A stretch of 64,000 bases of DNA from Psychroserpens algicola (GCF_014526325.1 NZ_JACNMJ010000001.1:1116001-1180000), one strand, 5' to 3'; shown: positions 7,974 through 18,200, counted from the first letter of the stretch. Numbers and translations are program-made. Notes: generated by a model not told the origin, from the sequence alone.

Positions 7974-8993
7974 ATGATAGATAAGATAAAAGAACTCATA
8001 GAAGAAGCCGAAGCATTTACAACCCAGTCTAAAGAAGAGGTTGAAGCTTTTCGTATTAAATATTTAGGGTCTAAAGGACTTCTAAAAGCATATTTTGCTG
8101 AGTTTAAAAATGTGGCAAATGAACAAAAAAAGGAATTTGGCCAAACCATTAATCAGCTTAAAAAAACTGCCGAAGACAAGGTTAATGCTTTAAAAGAAGA
8201 GCTAGAAAGTAAAGAAGAAACCAAGAGTGTTTATGGTGACCTTTCGCGTCCAGGAGAACCTATAGAGATTGGTGCACGTCATCCAATTTCCATAGTAAAA
8301 AACCAAATCATAGATATCTTTTCTCGTATCGGTTTTAATGTGAGTGAAGGTCCAGAAATTGAAGATGACTGGCATAACTTTACTGCACTAAATTTACCCG
8401 AGTATCACCCAGCACGCGATATGCAGGACACGTTTTTTATTCAAACCGATCCTGATATTTTATTACGCACACATACCAGTTCGGTTCAGGTACGTTACAT
8501 GGAAAACAACAAACCTCCAATTCGTACCATCTCACCAGGCCGTGTGTTTCGTAACGAAGCAATTTCGGCACGTTCCCATTGTTTCTTTCATCAGGTAGAA
8601 GGTTTATATATTGATAAAGACGTAAGTTTTGCCGATTTAAAACAAACCCTTCAGTATTTCACCACCGAAATGTTTGGCAAATCTAAAATTAGATTGCGAC
8701 CATCGTATTTCCCGTTTACTGAGCCAAGTGCTGAGGTCGATGTGTATTGGGGACTAGAAACCGAAACCGATTATAAAATGACTAAAGGTACAGGTTGGTT
8801 AGAAATTATGGGTTGTGGTATGGTGGATCCAAACGTTTTAGAGAACTGTGGTATCGATTCTAAAACTTATTCAGGTTTTGCCTTCGGAATGGGAATCGAT
8901 CGTATCGCCTTGTTACTGCATCAAATTAGCGATATCCGCTTACTAAGTGAAAATGATGTGCGTTTTTTAGAGCAGTTTAAGAGTGCTTTGTAA
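7974..8993 (+). CDS. pheS: Phenylalanine-tRNA ligase alpha subunit
   Basis: 339 residues, normal for PheS. It charges tRNA-Phe as an alpha2-beta2 complex with PheT, which is not in this window. The N-terminal coiled coil spans about residues 1-85. Class II motif 2 is seen as GRVFRNEAISARSHCFFHQ and motif 3 as GFAFGMGIDRIALLLHQ. The phenylalanine-pocket region FTEPSAEVDVYW is intact. The gene has its own promoter and is followed by a long gap holding a gene remnant. Confidence 0.97.
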   Translation: MIDKIKELIEEAEAFTTQSKEEVEAFRIKYLGSKGLLKAYFAEFKNVANEQKKEFGQTINQLKKTAEDKVNALKEELESKEETKSVYGDLSRPGEPIEIGARHPISIVKNQIIDIFSRIGFNVSEGPEIEDDWHNFTALNLPEYHPARDMQDTFFIQTDPDILLRTHTSSVQVRYMENNKPPIRTISPGRVFRNEAISARSHCFFHQVEGLYIDKDVSFADLKQTLQYFTTEMFGKSKIRLRPSYFPFTEPSAEVDVYWGLETETDYKMTKGTGWLEIMGCGMVDPNVLENCGIDSKTYSGFAFGMGIDRIALLLHQISDIRLLSENDVRFLEQFKSAL

Positions 8994-9001
8994 TTAATAT
9001 A

Positions 9002-9331
9002 GTGTGTATTTACTCACTTGCGTTAATAAGCATTTAATGTATTCTTCTATATCATTTGCTGCATTTACAAATTTAAAATCTTCAGTTGTTACTATGAACT
9101 AAGTTTTTAGAGTTAATTGATTTGGTTTTTTCAAATTCCTCCACGTCAATAACATAAACCTCTGATGAATCTACCATAAGCATTTGAAACGGTACCTATA
9201 TCTCCCTTTTTGGCATAGATTGAAACGCGCTCTAAAGGAACATTGGTTTCGGCTAAAATTGTCCCTTGATCGTTTGCGTCATCAAAGTAGATGTTAATAG
9301 CAAGAACAATAAAACGAGTCTCATAGGACAT
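9002..9331 (-). pseudogene. Decayed carboxypeptidase-regulatory-like domain protein remnant
   Basis: The 418-nt gap after pheS contains broken coding sequence on the minus strand. From 9331 one frame reads a signal-like MSYETRFIVLAINI, then GTILAETNVPLERVSIYAKK and GTVSNAYGRF. The last two fit the carboxypeptidase-D regulatory (CarboxypepD_reg-like) domain of Bacteroidota surface proteins. It stops near 9146. Another frame downstream reads VTTEDFKFVNAANDIEEYIK to a stop near 9002. Loss of frame between the pieces and the small total size indicate a pseudogene. Confidence is moderate for the domain and low for the exact ends. Confidence 0.5.
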
Positions 9332-9400
9332 GGAATGTTTAGGCTGTAAGACGAAGTTCGATTATTTATGCGAGATTATCAAAATCTTAACTATATGTTT

Positions 9401-9408
9401 TAGTTTTG
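9401..9408 (+). promoter_or_regulatory. Promoter -7 box TAGTTTTG almost touching the start codon
   Basis: Exact TAnnTTTG match ending 5 nt before ATG 9413. Transcription would begin at or next to the start codon, predicting a leaderless mRNA. Confidence 0.5.
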
Positions 9409-9412
9409 TGAC

Positions 9413-9808
9413 ATGAAAAAAGACATTCAAATTCCTCAAGTAAAAGATGTACATGTTGCTGTTGTTCAAGAAGAGCATATCGAATACAAAACCAAAGACT
9501 GGAATGCCTACATCATTAATAATACAGATAAAGATTTAGAAACGGTTCTTATCGTGTCTCAAGGGTATACGGATACCAAAATGACACCACCAATGCGTCA
9601 TACCATTTCAAAATTGCCAGCCAGAAGTTATGCTAAAATTGAGTATTTACAAGAACAAGTTTTAGAGCTAAATAACACCTTTAAGGTGACCTTTTTTGAA
9701 GGAAATCAAATGTTTGATAAATCGTATCTATTTAGAAAAAATACCATTAATACAAAAGCATTACAAACCATTCCTTTAATGCAGTTGAAGGGTGTTTTGG
9801 TGAAATAA
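9413..9808 (+). CDS. Conserved hypothetical protein
   Basis: 131 residues, MKKDIQIPQVKDVHVAVVQE, no signal peptide and no membrane segment. The strand-rich middle (DWNAYIINNTDKDLETVLIV) and the region NTFKVTFFEGNQMFDKSYLFRK suggest a compact beta protein. I do not recognise a named domain. The gene is full length with a good promoter box directly before the ATG, and no nearby alternative start exists. It is convergent with gpsA; a palindromic repeat lies between them. Confidence 0.7.
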   Translation: MKKDIQIPQVKDVHVAVVQEEHIEYKTKDWNAYIINNTDKDLETVLIVSQGYTDTKMTPPMRHTISKLPARSYAKIEYLQEQVLELNNTFKVTFFEGNQMFDKSYLFRKNTINTKALQTIPLMQLKGVLVK

Positions 9809-9821
9809 TTTCGCAATTGAT

Positions 9822-9865
9822 GTGGAATCTGCTAGGATGAGATCCTGAAACGAGTTCAGGATGGC
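9822..9865. repeat. Dispersed palindromic repeat, family B, copy 1
   Basis: ATCCTGAA (9842-9849) and TTCAGGAT (9855-9862) form a perfect 8-bp stem around ACGAG, with flanks TGAG and GGC. Related copies are at 14251-14333 and 29599-29623. It separates two convergent genes and may act as a bidirectional transcript end, although there is no clean T-run. Confidence 0.6.
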
Positions 9866-9872
9866 AAAAAAA

Positions 9873-10874
9873 TTAATCCAGCTTATCGGTTAATTTTTTA
9901 AAGACTTTTTTAGGATCTTTATTTTCATAAAGCACATCGTAAACTGCATTAATAATAGGTAAGCGTGTTTTCTTTTTATTCTTTTGGTTCAGCAAATGCG
10001 CACTTTTGGTAGCGTAATAGCCTTCGGCAACCATATTCATTTCCATTTGTGCCGATTTTACCGTATAACCTTTCCCTATCATGTTTCCAAACATCCTGTT
10101 TCTAGAAAATGTTGAATAACCTGTAACCAGTAAATCACCCAAATACGCCGAGTTATTGATGTTGCGTTTCATCTTGTGCATTTTTTTGATAAAACGTTTC
10201 ATTTCCCGAATCGCATTACTCATCAATACACTTTGAAAATTATCACCATAACCCAAACCGTGAGCAATTCCGGCAGCAATCGCATAAATGTTTTTAAGCA
10301 TCACAGCATATTCTGTCCCAATGATATCATCACTAATTTTGGTTTTGATATAATCGCTAGATAAGGCATTGGCTATGGTTTGCGCTTTTTCGGCATCGGC
10401 ACAAGAAATAGTCAAATACGATAAGCGTTCGAGCGCGACTTCTTCGGCATGACAAGGTCCTGCAATCACTGCAATATTTTCAAACGGAATGTGATAAATA
10501 TCGTGGAAATGCTCGCCTACCAATAAACCAGATTCGGGCATAATTCCTTTGACTGCCGAAACAATCGTTTTTTCAGAAATATCAACAGTCAGCTTTTCTA
10601 ATTCTGAATGAATAAAAGCCGACGGAATCACAAAAATCAATATATCGGCCCATTCAGCAATGTCATTGATATCATTACTCAGTTTAAGTTGCTCTGTTTT
10701 AAATTCTACAGAACTTAGATAACTAGGGTTGTGTTGCTCTTTTAATAAATGCTCTTTGGTATATACGCTACGCATGTACCAACCAACTTCGTCTAAATTT
10801 TCACAAAGCATCTTTACGATGGCTGTTGCCCAGCTTCCTGCGCCAAAAACTGCATATTTTAATGGTTGACTCAT
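9873..10874 (-). CDS. gpsA: NAD(P)-dependent glycerol-3-phosphate dehydrogenase
   Basis: 333 residues, normal for GpsA. It reduces dihydroxyacetone phosphate to sn-glycerol-3-phosphate for phospholipid synthesis in the cytoplasm. The Rossmann loop is at residues 11-17 (GAGSWAT). The stretch AVMLKNIYAIAAGIAHGLGYGDN carries the catalytic Lys near residue 194, and NAIREMKRF follows, as in the family. It is monocistronic with its own promoter box. Confidence 0.95.
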   Translation of the reverse strand: MSQPLKYAVFGAGSWATAIVKMLCENLDEVGWYMRSVYTKEHLLKEQHNPSYLSSVEFKTEQLKLSNDINDIAEWADILIFVIPSAFIHSELEKLTVDISEKTIVSAVKGIMPESGLLVGEHFHDIYHIPFENIAVIAGPCHAEEVALERLSYLTISCADAEKAQTIANALSSDYIKTKISDDIIGTEYAVMLKNIYAIAAGIAHGLGYGDNFQSVLMSNAIREMKRFIKKMHKMKRNINNSAYLGDLLVTGYSTFSRNRMFGNMIGKGYTVKSAQMEMNMVAEGYYATKSAHLLNQKNKKKTRLPIINAVYDVLYENKDPKKVFKKLTDKLD

Positions 10875-10899
10875 AAATGGATTATCAATTTCGGTTACC

Positions 10900-10907
10900 C
10901 AAAAATA
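10900..10907 (-). promoter_or_regulatory. Promoter -7 box TATTTTTG for gpsA
   Basis: The plus strand reads CAAAAATA, which is TATTTTTG on the minus strand, an exact TAnnTTTG match 26 nt upstream of the gpsA ATG. Confidence 0.5.
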
Positions 10908-11004
10908 AGCATTTTATAGGCTTTTTACGAAGAGAAATCCATAGACTTTCGTTTTTGGCACGTGTTTTGAAATCTAATACATAGAAATCAAAAAACGGAA
11001 GATT

Positions 11005-11955
11005 ATGAAAACGATAAAACTACTCTTAGGCTTTGCTTTAACAGCAACACTATTTACTTCATGTTATACAGATGAGGTTATTATCAATGATTTTGACAAT
11101 CAGCCAGGTATTACCATAAATCAGTTATTGAATTCGTATGAATTATGGTATGTAGATGTCAATCAGACTTTAGGTCCGGGTGAAACACCGTTTTTACAAA
11201 TTGCATTTACAATTTCATTTAGAAACGGCGTACTTTACGCTAATAATAATTTAGTTGGTATTGGAAGCCAAGGTAATGGCTACGGAATCGACGTCGGAAG
11301 CTACGATGCCTATAATATGATTTTAGATATCAATCATGATATTGACGGTTTTGAAACCTTTGATGTCTATCAAATCGATAATAATACCATCGAATTATAT
11401 AACCCATTTAATGATACCTCTTATTTTTTAAACGGATATCAAAGAAGTACGTTTGATTATGATTTTGTATTCTATGATAATATTCACTATTTCTTACAAG
11501 AGTACGAAGCATGGGAAAAAACATATACCAGTGAGTTTGGAGCGATAAATGAGTTTGACGAAGAAAACTATTTACAGTTTTTAGCAGGCGGAAATGATTC
11601 AGAATTTAGAAGCTCTCAAGATGTAAACATTGGAAATCCAGATAATATTTACTGGGATTATACAGGTGTTTACGGTGTTGGAAATGTTAGTGGAAATATG
11701 TATCTGAAAACATTAACACTAGATTATGATTTCTTCGACAATGAATACTTCGAGTTGAGCGTTATTAATGATCAAAGGATAGAATTATTCCATCCGTCGT
11801 CTGAAACGATATATGAATTTACCGGACGAGGATATATTCAATTCTTAAGAGAAACAGATGCCTTAGGAAGAAAGGTTGAAGGATCAAAACAATTAAAAAA
11901 ACGTAAGCAGAAAACTGCTAAAAAAGAGAACCCTAGGGTCAATACAAGGAGCTAG
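11005..11955 (+). CDS. Lipoprotein of unknown function with duplicated beta-rich halves
   Basis: 316 residues. The lipoprotein signal MKTIKLLLGFALTATLFTSC puts the lipid on Cys 20. The mature part holds two similar segments, each starting 'LLxSYELWYVD' or 'FLQEYEAWEKTY', followed by 'QIAFTISFRNGVLYANN' or 'EENYLQFLAGGND' and ending in an 'IELYNPF' or 'IELFHPS' strand. An internal duplication is likely. The tail (about residues 290-316) is very basic, KKRKQKTAKKENPR. I know no function; envelope location is inferred from the lipobox. Confidence 0.7.
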   Translation: MKTIKLLLGFALTATLFTSCYTDEVIINDFDNQPGITINQLLNSYELWYVDVNQTLGPGETPFLQIAFTISFRNGVLYANNNLVGIGSQGNGYGIDVGSYDAYNMILDINHDIDGFETFDVYQIDNNTIELYNPFNDTSYFLNGYQRSTFDYDFVFYDNIHYFLQEYEAWEKTYTSEFGAINEFDEENYLQFLAGGNDSEFRSSQDVNIGNPDNIYWDYTGVYGVGNVSGNMYLKTLTLDYDFFDNEYFELSVINDQRIELFHPSSETIYEFTGRGYIQFLRETDALGRKVEGSKQLKKRKQKTAKKENPRVNTRS

Positions 11956-11981
11956 ATTTTGGTTGGTTATTTAGACTCCAG

Positions 11982-12021
11982 AAACGTCCACCTCATTTAT
12001 TTGAGTTGGGCGTTTTCTTTT
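11982..12021 (+). terminator. Intrinsic terminator after the duplicated lipoprotein gene
   Basis: AAACG/CGTTT, CCA/TGG and CTCA/TGAG pair in register around an AT-rich loop with two mismatches, and a T-rich run follows. Confidence 0.7.
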
Positions 12022-12164
12022 ATATTCGGTTTGTGGTTTAAAAATAGTGACTTCTACAGTTATAACTGTGTCGAATAATGTAGTTGGTCATATAATTGGA
12101 ATTCACAAAGAATTTCGCCAACTTTACAAATACAGATTTATAACCTTAAAAACAACAAACAATT

Positions 12165-12674
12165 ATGGGACTATTTTCATTTATTAAAAATACAGGTGCT
12201 AAAGTTTTCGGTATTGGAAAAACAACCGAAGAAGAAGCTGCCGAAGCAAGAGCTAAAGCAAAAAGAGAGGCAGATGCAGCTGAGTTACGATTAGAAGAAG
12301 CTGCTGCAAGAAATTTAGAAGAAACGATTACTGACTTACAATTACAAGTAGAAGATTTAAACATATTTGTAGATGACGATATGGCTAGAATATCAGGAAA
12401 GGCATATGATCAAGCCACTAGAGAAAAAGTTATTTTAGTCGTTGGTAATACTGCTGGAATTGCTACTGTAGATGATAACATGACTGTAGAACACGTAGAG
12501 CCAGAAGCACAATTTCATACGGTTGTAAGTGGCGATACTTTAGGTAAAATTGCAAAGCACTATTATGGTAATGCCATGAAATACCCTGAAATTTTTGAAG
12601 CCAATAAACCAATGCTTACCGATCCTGATAAAATTTATCCAGGTCAGGTATTACGTATTCCTAGCTTAGACTAA
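12165..12674 (+). CDS. kbp: BON-LysM protein, Kbp/YgaU-like potassium-binding protein
   Basis: 169 residues, no signal peptide. An Ala/Glu-rich helix (about 20-55) leads to a BON domain (about 55-110, DDDMARISGKAYDQATREKV) and a C-terminal LysM domain (about 118-167, HTVVSGDTLGKIAKHYYGNA, ending YPGQVLRIP). This order matches E. coli Kbp (YgaU), a cytoplasmic K+ sensor protein. The N-terminal helix is longer than in Kbp. The exact ligand is inferred from the family. Confidence 0.85.
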   Translation: MGLFSFIKNTGAKVFGIGKTTEEEAAEARAKAKREADAAELRLEEAAARNLEETITDLQLQVEDLNIFVDDDMARISGKAYDQATREKVILVVGNTAGIATVDDNMTVEHVEPEAQFHTVVSGDTLGKIAKHYYGNAMKYPEIFEANKPMLTDPDKIYPGQVLRIPSLD

Positions 12675-12691
12675 GTTTAAAGTTTAGATAT

Positions 12692-12727
12692 AAAAAAAAG
12701 CACAACATTTAGTTGTGCTTTTTTTGT
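12692..12727 (+). terminator. Strong intrinsic terminator after the BON-LysM gene
   Basis: AAAAAAGCACAAC pairs with GTTGTGCTTTTTT around a 5-nt loop, with T-rich sequence after it. Confidence 0.9.
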
Positions 12728-12907
12728 GTTAAGTTTTCTGTAAATACATTATACCTAATAGACCTACCATGTAGTAAACTATTAATTTTTTAGGAAATTC
12801 TGATATAGGTTATCACCTATAAAATCATAATTAAATGCTTTTAAATAATTAGTTAACAGCACTTAACGTCTGTATGCTTAGCCTATTTAAAAGTGTAGTA
12901 AAAGCTT

Positions 12908-14218
12908 TTATTTCAAAGCCTTTTCCAAAGCTTCTAAATCATAAGGTTTAGCAATGATATGTTTGTCTTTATCTAATATAAAATACGAAGGTGTCGATTC
13001 TATACCATAAGCATTTGCTGTAGGGTTATCCCATTTGCCTAAACCTAAAACATGTATAAAATCGGGATAGTCTGTGATTTTTGTCTGCCAGCTGTCTGGT
13101 TCGTCTTCTAGTCCGAAGGCAATGACTTTGATATCCTTTTTATCGGCTAGCATAGTTTTAACTTTTGGCAGTTCATCTAAACAATGTCCGCAACCACTAC
13201 TCCAAAAAATCAACAGATATTGATTGGCACTATCTAAATCATGAAGCGTTGTTGTTACAGTGGTTCCATCTTTTGTAACAGCTAAGTCAAAATTGGTAGC
13301 CTTATTACCTATGGTATTTGTTTTGTAGGTAATTAATTGTTCGGTCAACGCATCATAACTTGTTTTTTTAGATAACTCAAGCAAGTAATTATCAGTGACA
13401 TAATTAGCTAATTCAGGATTATTCATGCTTTTAAACCGTCTCCATATCATTTCAAATAAAATCGTTTTAATTTCAATCTGACCTTCGCCTATGGTCTCCA
13501 TTAAATCATCGACATCTTTTTTATAAGTATCATTGGTGGTGTTTGCGGTCATTCCGAAGATGTAAGCCAGCACGCGATCTACTAAGAAGTCTGAGCTTTG
13601 TAATAGTGGATTACTAAAATCTACATGCTCTAAATAAGTGCGTTTTAAGTTTTTTGAATAGGTCGATAAGTCTTCAAAACCCTGAGGAATATAAGGTGAG
13701 TTAGCTTTAATAAATACAGAAGCTAAGGTGCCTTCAGCAGATGTTTCATAAGCCGATTGCGTATCTTCTAAGGTTTTAATGATGTCGGCGTAAGCTTTTT
13801 TATCAGTGCTTTCTTGTGTGTAAAAATTACTAATGGTTCTGTTTACCATGTCCATACTTTTTGTGTAGGATGCCCATAGTTTATTGTCTTGACCGTCGGT
13901 AAACTCTAATCCGGTGTCTAGACTAAAGGTAAATGCAACTGACTCTTTTCCGTTGTAAATAAAATCAAAATTATTCTCTTCAGGAGGTAAGGCATAAACA
14001 ATTTTATAAATGCCTGGAGTTGCTGTTGAATCAAGAGGAATACTAAAACTTCCGTCGACACCTAATTGTGCTCTATTGACATAATCTGAATTTGTTGGTG
14101 TTGCATGGTATAAAAAGGCATACGTAAATTCTTCAGCAGGAGAAAATATACCACTAATGGTATTTTGAGCACAAATAAATGTAGGAATAAGTGCCAGTGC
14201 TAATAAGAGTTTTTTCAT
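12908..14218 (-). CDS. TlpA-type thioredoxin-like protein, exported
   Basis: 436 residues with a signal peptide (cleavage near CAQ, residue 18). The first 120 residues are a beta-sandwich like DUF4369 domains (ISGIFSPAEEF, YKIVYALPP); a helical middle follows. A thioredoxin-fold domain occupies about 305-436. Its redox motif is FWSSGCGHCLDELP, with the two Cys near 341 and 344, and the cis-Pro region is IESTPSYFILD. It likely acts as a periplasmic thiol-disulfide reductase. The substrate is unknown. No neighbour shares its direction closely. Confidence 0.85.
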   Translation of the reverse strand: MKKLLLALALIPTFICAQNTISGIFSPAEEFTYAFLYHATPTNSDYVNRAQLGVDGSFSIPLDSTATPGIYKIVYALPPEENNFDFIYNGKESVAFTFSLDTGLEFTDGQDNKLWASYTKSMDMVNRTISNFYTQESTDKKAYADIIKTLEDTQSAYETSAEGTLASVFIKANSPYIPQGFEDLSTYSKNLKRTYLEHVDFSNPLLQSSDFLVDRVLAYIFGMTANTTNDTYKKDVDDLMETIGEGQIEIKTILFEMIWRRFKSMNNPELANYVTDNYLLELSKKTSYDALTEQLITYKTNTIGNKATNFDLAVTKDGTTVTTTLHDLDSANQYLLIFWSSGCGHCLDELPKVKTMLADKKDIKVIAFGLEDEPDSWQTKITDYPDFIHVLGLGKWDNPTANAYGIESTPSYFILDKDKHIIAKPYDLEALEKALK

Positions 14219-14250
14219 GAGTATTAATTTTTATTTACTATTATAATATT

Positions 14251-14333
14251 CGTCATTCTGAACTTGTTTCAGAATCACATAAAAACTTATGTCTATCTAC
14301 TGAATGAGACCCTGAAATAAATTCAGGGAGACG
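14251..14333. repeat. Dispersed palindromic repeat, family B, copy 2 (double hairpin)
   Basis: Two related hairpins lie head to head: ATTCTGAA/TTCAGAAT at 14255-14275 and CCCTGAA/TTCAGGG at 14310-14328. The whole element is bounded by CGTC at the left and GACG at the right. It fills the gap between the DMT transporter stop and the thioredoxin-like gene's upstream region. Confidence 0.65.
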
Positions 14334-14418
14334 TAACAGTGTCATGAGAAAAGCAGATAAATATAATTTTTAAACACGTGTTCAATTTCAAATATCAAGC
14401 CAAATATCAGAATTTTTT

Positions 14419-15273
14419 TTATTTCGAGCGTATACTTTCAATAACGACTGTTGAAATGATTAATGCACCACCAATAAATGTATTCCAGGTTGGGACTTCT
14501 TTTAAAAATAAAAAGGCGATGATGATACCAAAAATAGGCTGTGTACTCGATATGATACTTGCGGTACTTACTTTAAAATATCTTAAACTGTTTACAAATA
14601 GTGTATGACCAATAGCTGTAGTTACAAGCGCAAGAGTAATAACATAAGGATATTGTGTTTTGATGTCAGAAGTCCCATTAATCAATAATGCAGGTGCTAA
14701 AACAAATGTTAGAGCCAAAACCTGATAAAACATTAACATGCTTCCATTATAAGCTGAAATATGCTGTTTTAGTAGTAGTGTTCTTATGGCATAAGAAATG
14801 GCAGAAATCATTCCCCAAAGTACACCCTGTAATTGCGAATTTTCTAAGTCAAAATCTGGCGCTAAGAAGTAAATACCAAGTAAAATCAATATTCCAAGCA
14901 GTATGTGAATCGGGTCAAATTTTACTTTAGTAAACAAGGGTTCTAAAATAGCGGTAAACACCGGAAATGTAAAAAGCGAGAGCATCCCTATAGCTACATT
15001 AGATACTTTTAAGGCATGAAAATATGTAATCCAATGCACTCCCAAAAAAAGAGCAGAGACAATAATTGTCATTCTATCCTGATTCGAATTAAATTTAAGC
15101 GTTACATTTTTGAATTTACAATAGAAGAGTAAAAAAAAGGCAGCTAAGGCACTTCGCCACCAGATAACGACACTAATAGGCATATCTATAAATTTACCTA
15201 AGGCTCCAGAAGTACTAATACATATAGTAGCGAAAGTGAGCCAAAAGATGTGTTTTAAGTGCGTGTCTTTCAT
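14419..15273 (-). CDS. DMT-superfamily EamA transporter
   Basis: 284 residues, about ten hydrophobic segments in two repeated EamA halves. The N-terminal half reads IFWLTFATICISTSGALGKF and the second half starts near GVLWGMISAISYAIRT. It is probably a small-metabolite exporter of the inner membrane; the substrate is unknown. Its start codon overlaps the mfd stop region by 4 nt, so the two genes are probably co-transcribed. Confidence 0.88.
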   Translation of the reverse strand: MKDTHLKHIFWLTFATICISTSGALGKFIDMPISVVIWWRSALAAFFLLFYCKFKNVTLKFNSNQDRMTIIVSALFLGVHWITYFHALKVSNVAIGMLSLFTFPVFTAILEPLFTKVKFDPIHILLGILILLGIYFLAPDFDLENSQLQGVLWGMISAISYAIRTLLLKQHISAYNGSMLMFYQVLALTFVLAPALLINGTSDIKTQYPYVITLALVTTAIGHTLFVNSLRYFKVSTASIISSTQPIFGIIIAFLFLKEVPTWNTFIGGALIISTVVIESIRSK

Positions 15274-18200
15274 ATGTCCTGAAGTCTCGTAAGTGCCTGT
15301 TGAACAGATTTAATATGCTCAAAAGTAAGTAGTAGACGTAAACCATTTCTGGTTTGTTTTTCTTTCATTTTACAGTCTTTCGGACGCGTTTGTATGTATT
15401 GCAATACTTTAGTAAAGTTGTCACTTTGATAAAACGGACTCTGTTGATCGTTTATAAAATAACCTACAAAACGCCCTTTTTTCATGATGATTTTTTCGAG
15501 TCCGATTTTGGTTGCAATCCACTTGATACGAACACTGTTTAATAAATCGACAACCTGAATTGGTAATTCGCCAAAACGATCGACGATTTCAGTTTCAAAA
15601 GTTTGTAATTCGTCTTCTGTTTTAAGGGTATTAAGTTTGGTATAAAGGTTTAAGCGTTCGGTAATATTATTGACGTAATCATCTGGAAATAATAATTCGA
15701 AATCAGTATCAATAGTGATGTCTTTAACGTAATCTTTCTCTTTACCAGTATCTTGATATAGATCTTTAAACTCATTTTCTTTGAGTTCTTCAATAGCTTC
15801 GTTTAATATTTTCTGATAGGTATCAAAACCAATATCGTTGATAAATCCGCTTTGTTCACCACCTAATAAATCTCCTGCACCTCGAATTTCTAAATCCTTC
15901 ATTGCAATATTAAAACCACTTCCCAGTTCGGTAAATTGTTCTAAAGCTGTGATACGTTTTCTGGCATCATTTGTCATTGCCGAATATTCTGGTGTAATAA
16001 AGTAGCAGAAGGCTTTTTTGTTACTTCGTCCAACACGACCACGCATTTGATGTAAATCACTGAGACCAAAATTATTGGCATTATTAATAAAAATAGTATT
16101 AGCATTAGGAACATCTAATCCACTTTCAACAATAGTAGTACTTACCAATACATCAAAATCACCATTCATAAACGCCAGCATGAGTTGTTCAAGTTTTTTG
16201 CCATCCAATTGGCCATGACCAATGCCAATTTTAGCATCAGGCACTAAACGCTGAATCATACCAGCGACTTCCTTAATATTCTCAATTCGATTGTGAATAA
16301 AAAAGATTTGTCCGCCACGCTGAATCTCATAAGTAACCGCATCTCTAATGGTTTCTTCATTAAATCGTATCACATGACTTTCTATCGGATAACGGTTTGG
16401 AGGTGCTGTAGTAATGACCGACAAATCTCGGGCGGCCATCAAGCTAAACTGTAATGTTCTTGGGATAGGTGTTGCAGTAAGCGTTAGCACGTCTACATTA
16501 TCTTTTAAGGTTTTAAGTTTTTCTTTCACGGCAACTCCAAATTTTTGTTCTTCATCGACAATAAGTAAGCCTAAATCTTTAAATTTTACGTTTTTATTGA
16601 CCAGTTGATGTGTTCCAATTATGATATCGACATGTCCTTTTTCAAGCTTTTCTAGAGTGATTCGTTTTTCTTTAGCTGTTCTAAAGCGATTGAGGTAATC
16701 GACAGTAACTGGAAAATCTTTAAGGCGTTCGGTAAATGTTTTATGATGTTGGTAGGCGAGAATAGTTGTTGGAACCAAAACAGCAACTTGCTTTCCGTTG
16801 TCAACAGCTTTAAAAGCAGCTCGAATAGCGACTTCAGTTTTACCAAAACCAACATCACCACAAACGAGGCGATCCATAGGACGCTCACTTTCCATATCAG
16901 CTTTAATATCTGCGGTTGATGAGATTTGATCAGGCGTGTCCTCATAGATAAACGAGGCTTCTAATTCATGCTGAAGGTAGCTGTCAGGTTTATATTGGTA
17001 GCCTTTTTCTAGTTTACGTTTAGCATATACCTGAATTAAGTTAAATGCTATTTCCTTAACGCGTGACTTTGTTTTTTGCTTGAGCGTTTTCCAGGCTTTA
17101 CTACCAAGTTTGTAGACTTTTGGTGGCTTCCCATCTTTACCATTAAACTTTGTGATTTTATGCAAGGAATGAATGCTCAAATAGAGCACATCACGTTCAC
17201 CATAAACCAGTTTAATGGCCTCTTGTTTTTTGCCTTCCACATCAATTTTTTGGAGTCCGCCAAACTTCCCAATACCATGATCAATATGAGTGACATAATC
17301 TCCAATATCTAAATTGGTAAGTTCTTTAAGCGTAATGGCTTGCTTTTTCGCATACCCGTTTTTTAAATGAAATTTATGATAGCGTTCAAAGATTTGATGA
17401 TCGGTATAACAGGTGATTTTTTGATCGTGATCAATAAAACCTTGATATAAAGACAGTACAATCGTTTTATAATGAACATCTTCTTCTACGTCTTCAAAAA
17501 TATCATGAAATCGTTTAGCTTGCTGGTCACTTACGCAAGCAATATAATTGGTGTAGCCTTTATCGTGATTGGAGTTTAAATCTTCAATAAGTAAGTTAAA
17601 CTGTTTATTAAATGACGGCTGAGGCGAGGTGTTATATTCAATGTTTTCTTTAGAAAATAAACTTGCTGTACCAAATTCAACTAAGCTAAACTCAAGTAAT
17701 TGACGTTTTAATAACTCCGAATTGCAGAATAACTCTTCGGGTTTAGAATGTTTTAATTCTGAAGATAGCGTTTTAAAAGTCTCTTCAGCCTTTGTGAAAA
17801 ACTCATCAATTCTAGAAAACAGAACATCTGTATTTTTAGAAAACACCACAGTTTTTTGAGCAATATATTTTAAGAAACTCTGCCTGCTTTCTTCTAAAAA
17901 CTTATTGGCAACATTTGGAATAACACCAATTTTTTTAATCTGTTCTGTTGAAAGTTGTGTCTCTACATCAAAAGTTCTGATGCTATCTACTTCGTCACCA
18001 AAAAACTCAATACGATAGGGTTCATCGTGTGAAAAAGAAAAGACATCAACAATACCACCACGTACAGAAAACTCTCCAGGCTCAGTTACAAAATCGACAC
18101 GCTTAAATTTATATTCAAATAAAACTTCATTAACAAAATCGAGTGATAATTCATCACCAACTGCAATTTTAAGTGTGTTTTTTTCGAGTTCACGACGGGT

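Noticed and set aside
9842-9862. Family-B hairpin as an ordinary intrinsic terminator
   Set aside because: Neither strand has a T-run directly after the stem, and diverged copies occur at other sites, so a repeat is the better description.
14378-14608. 76-codon plus-strand frame at the DMT/repeat boundary
   Set aside because: Antisense to the EamA gene and without homology-like features.
16652-16945. 97-codon minus-strand frame inside mfd
   Set aside because: Out-of-frame reading of mfd; no promoter or motif.
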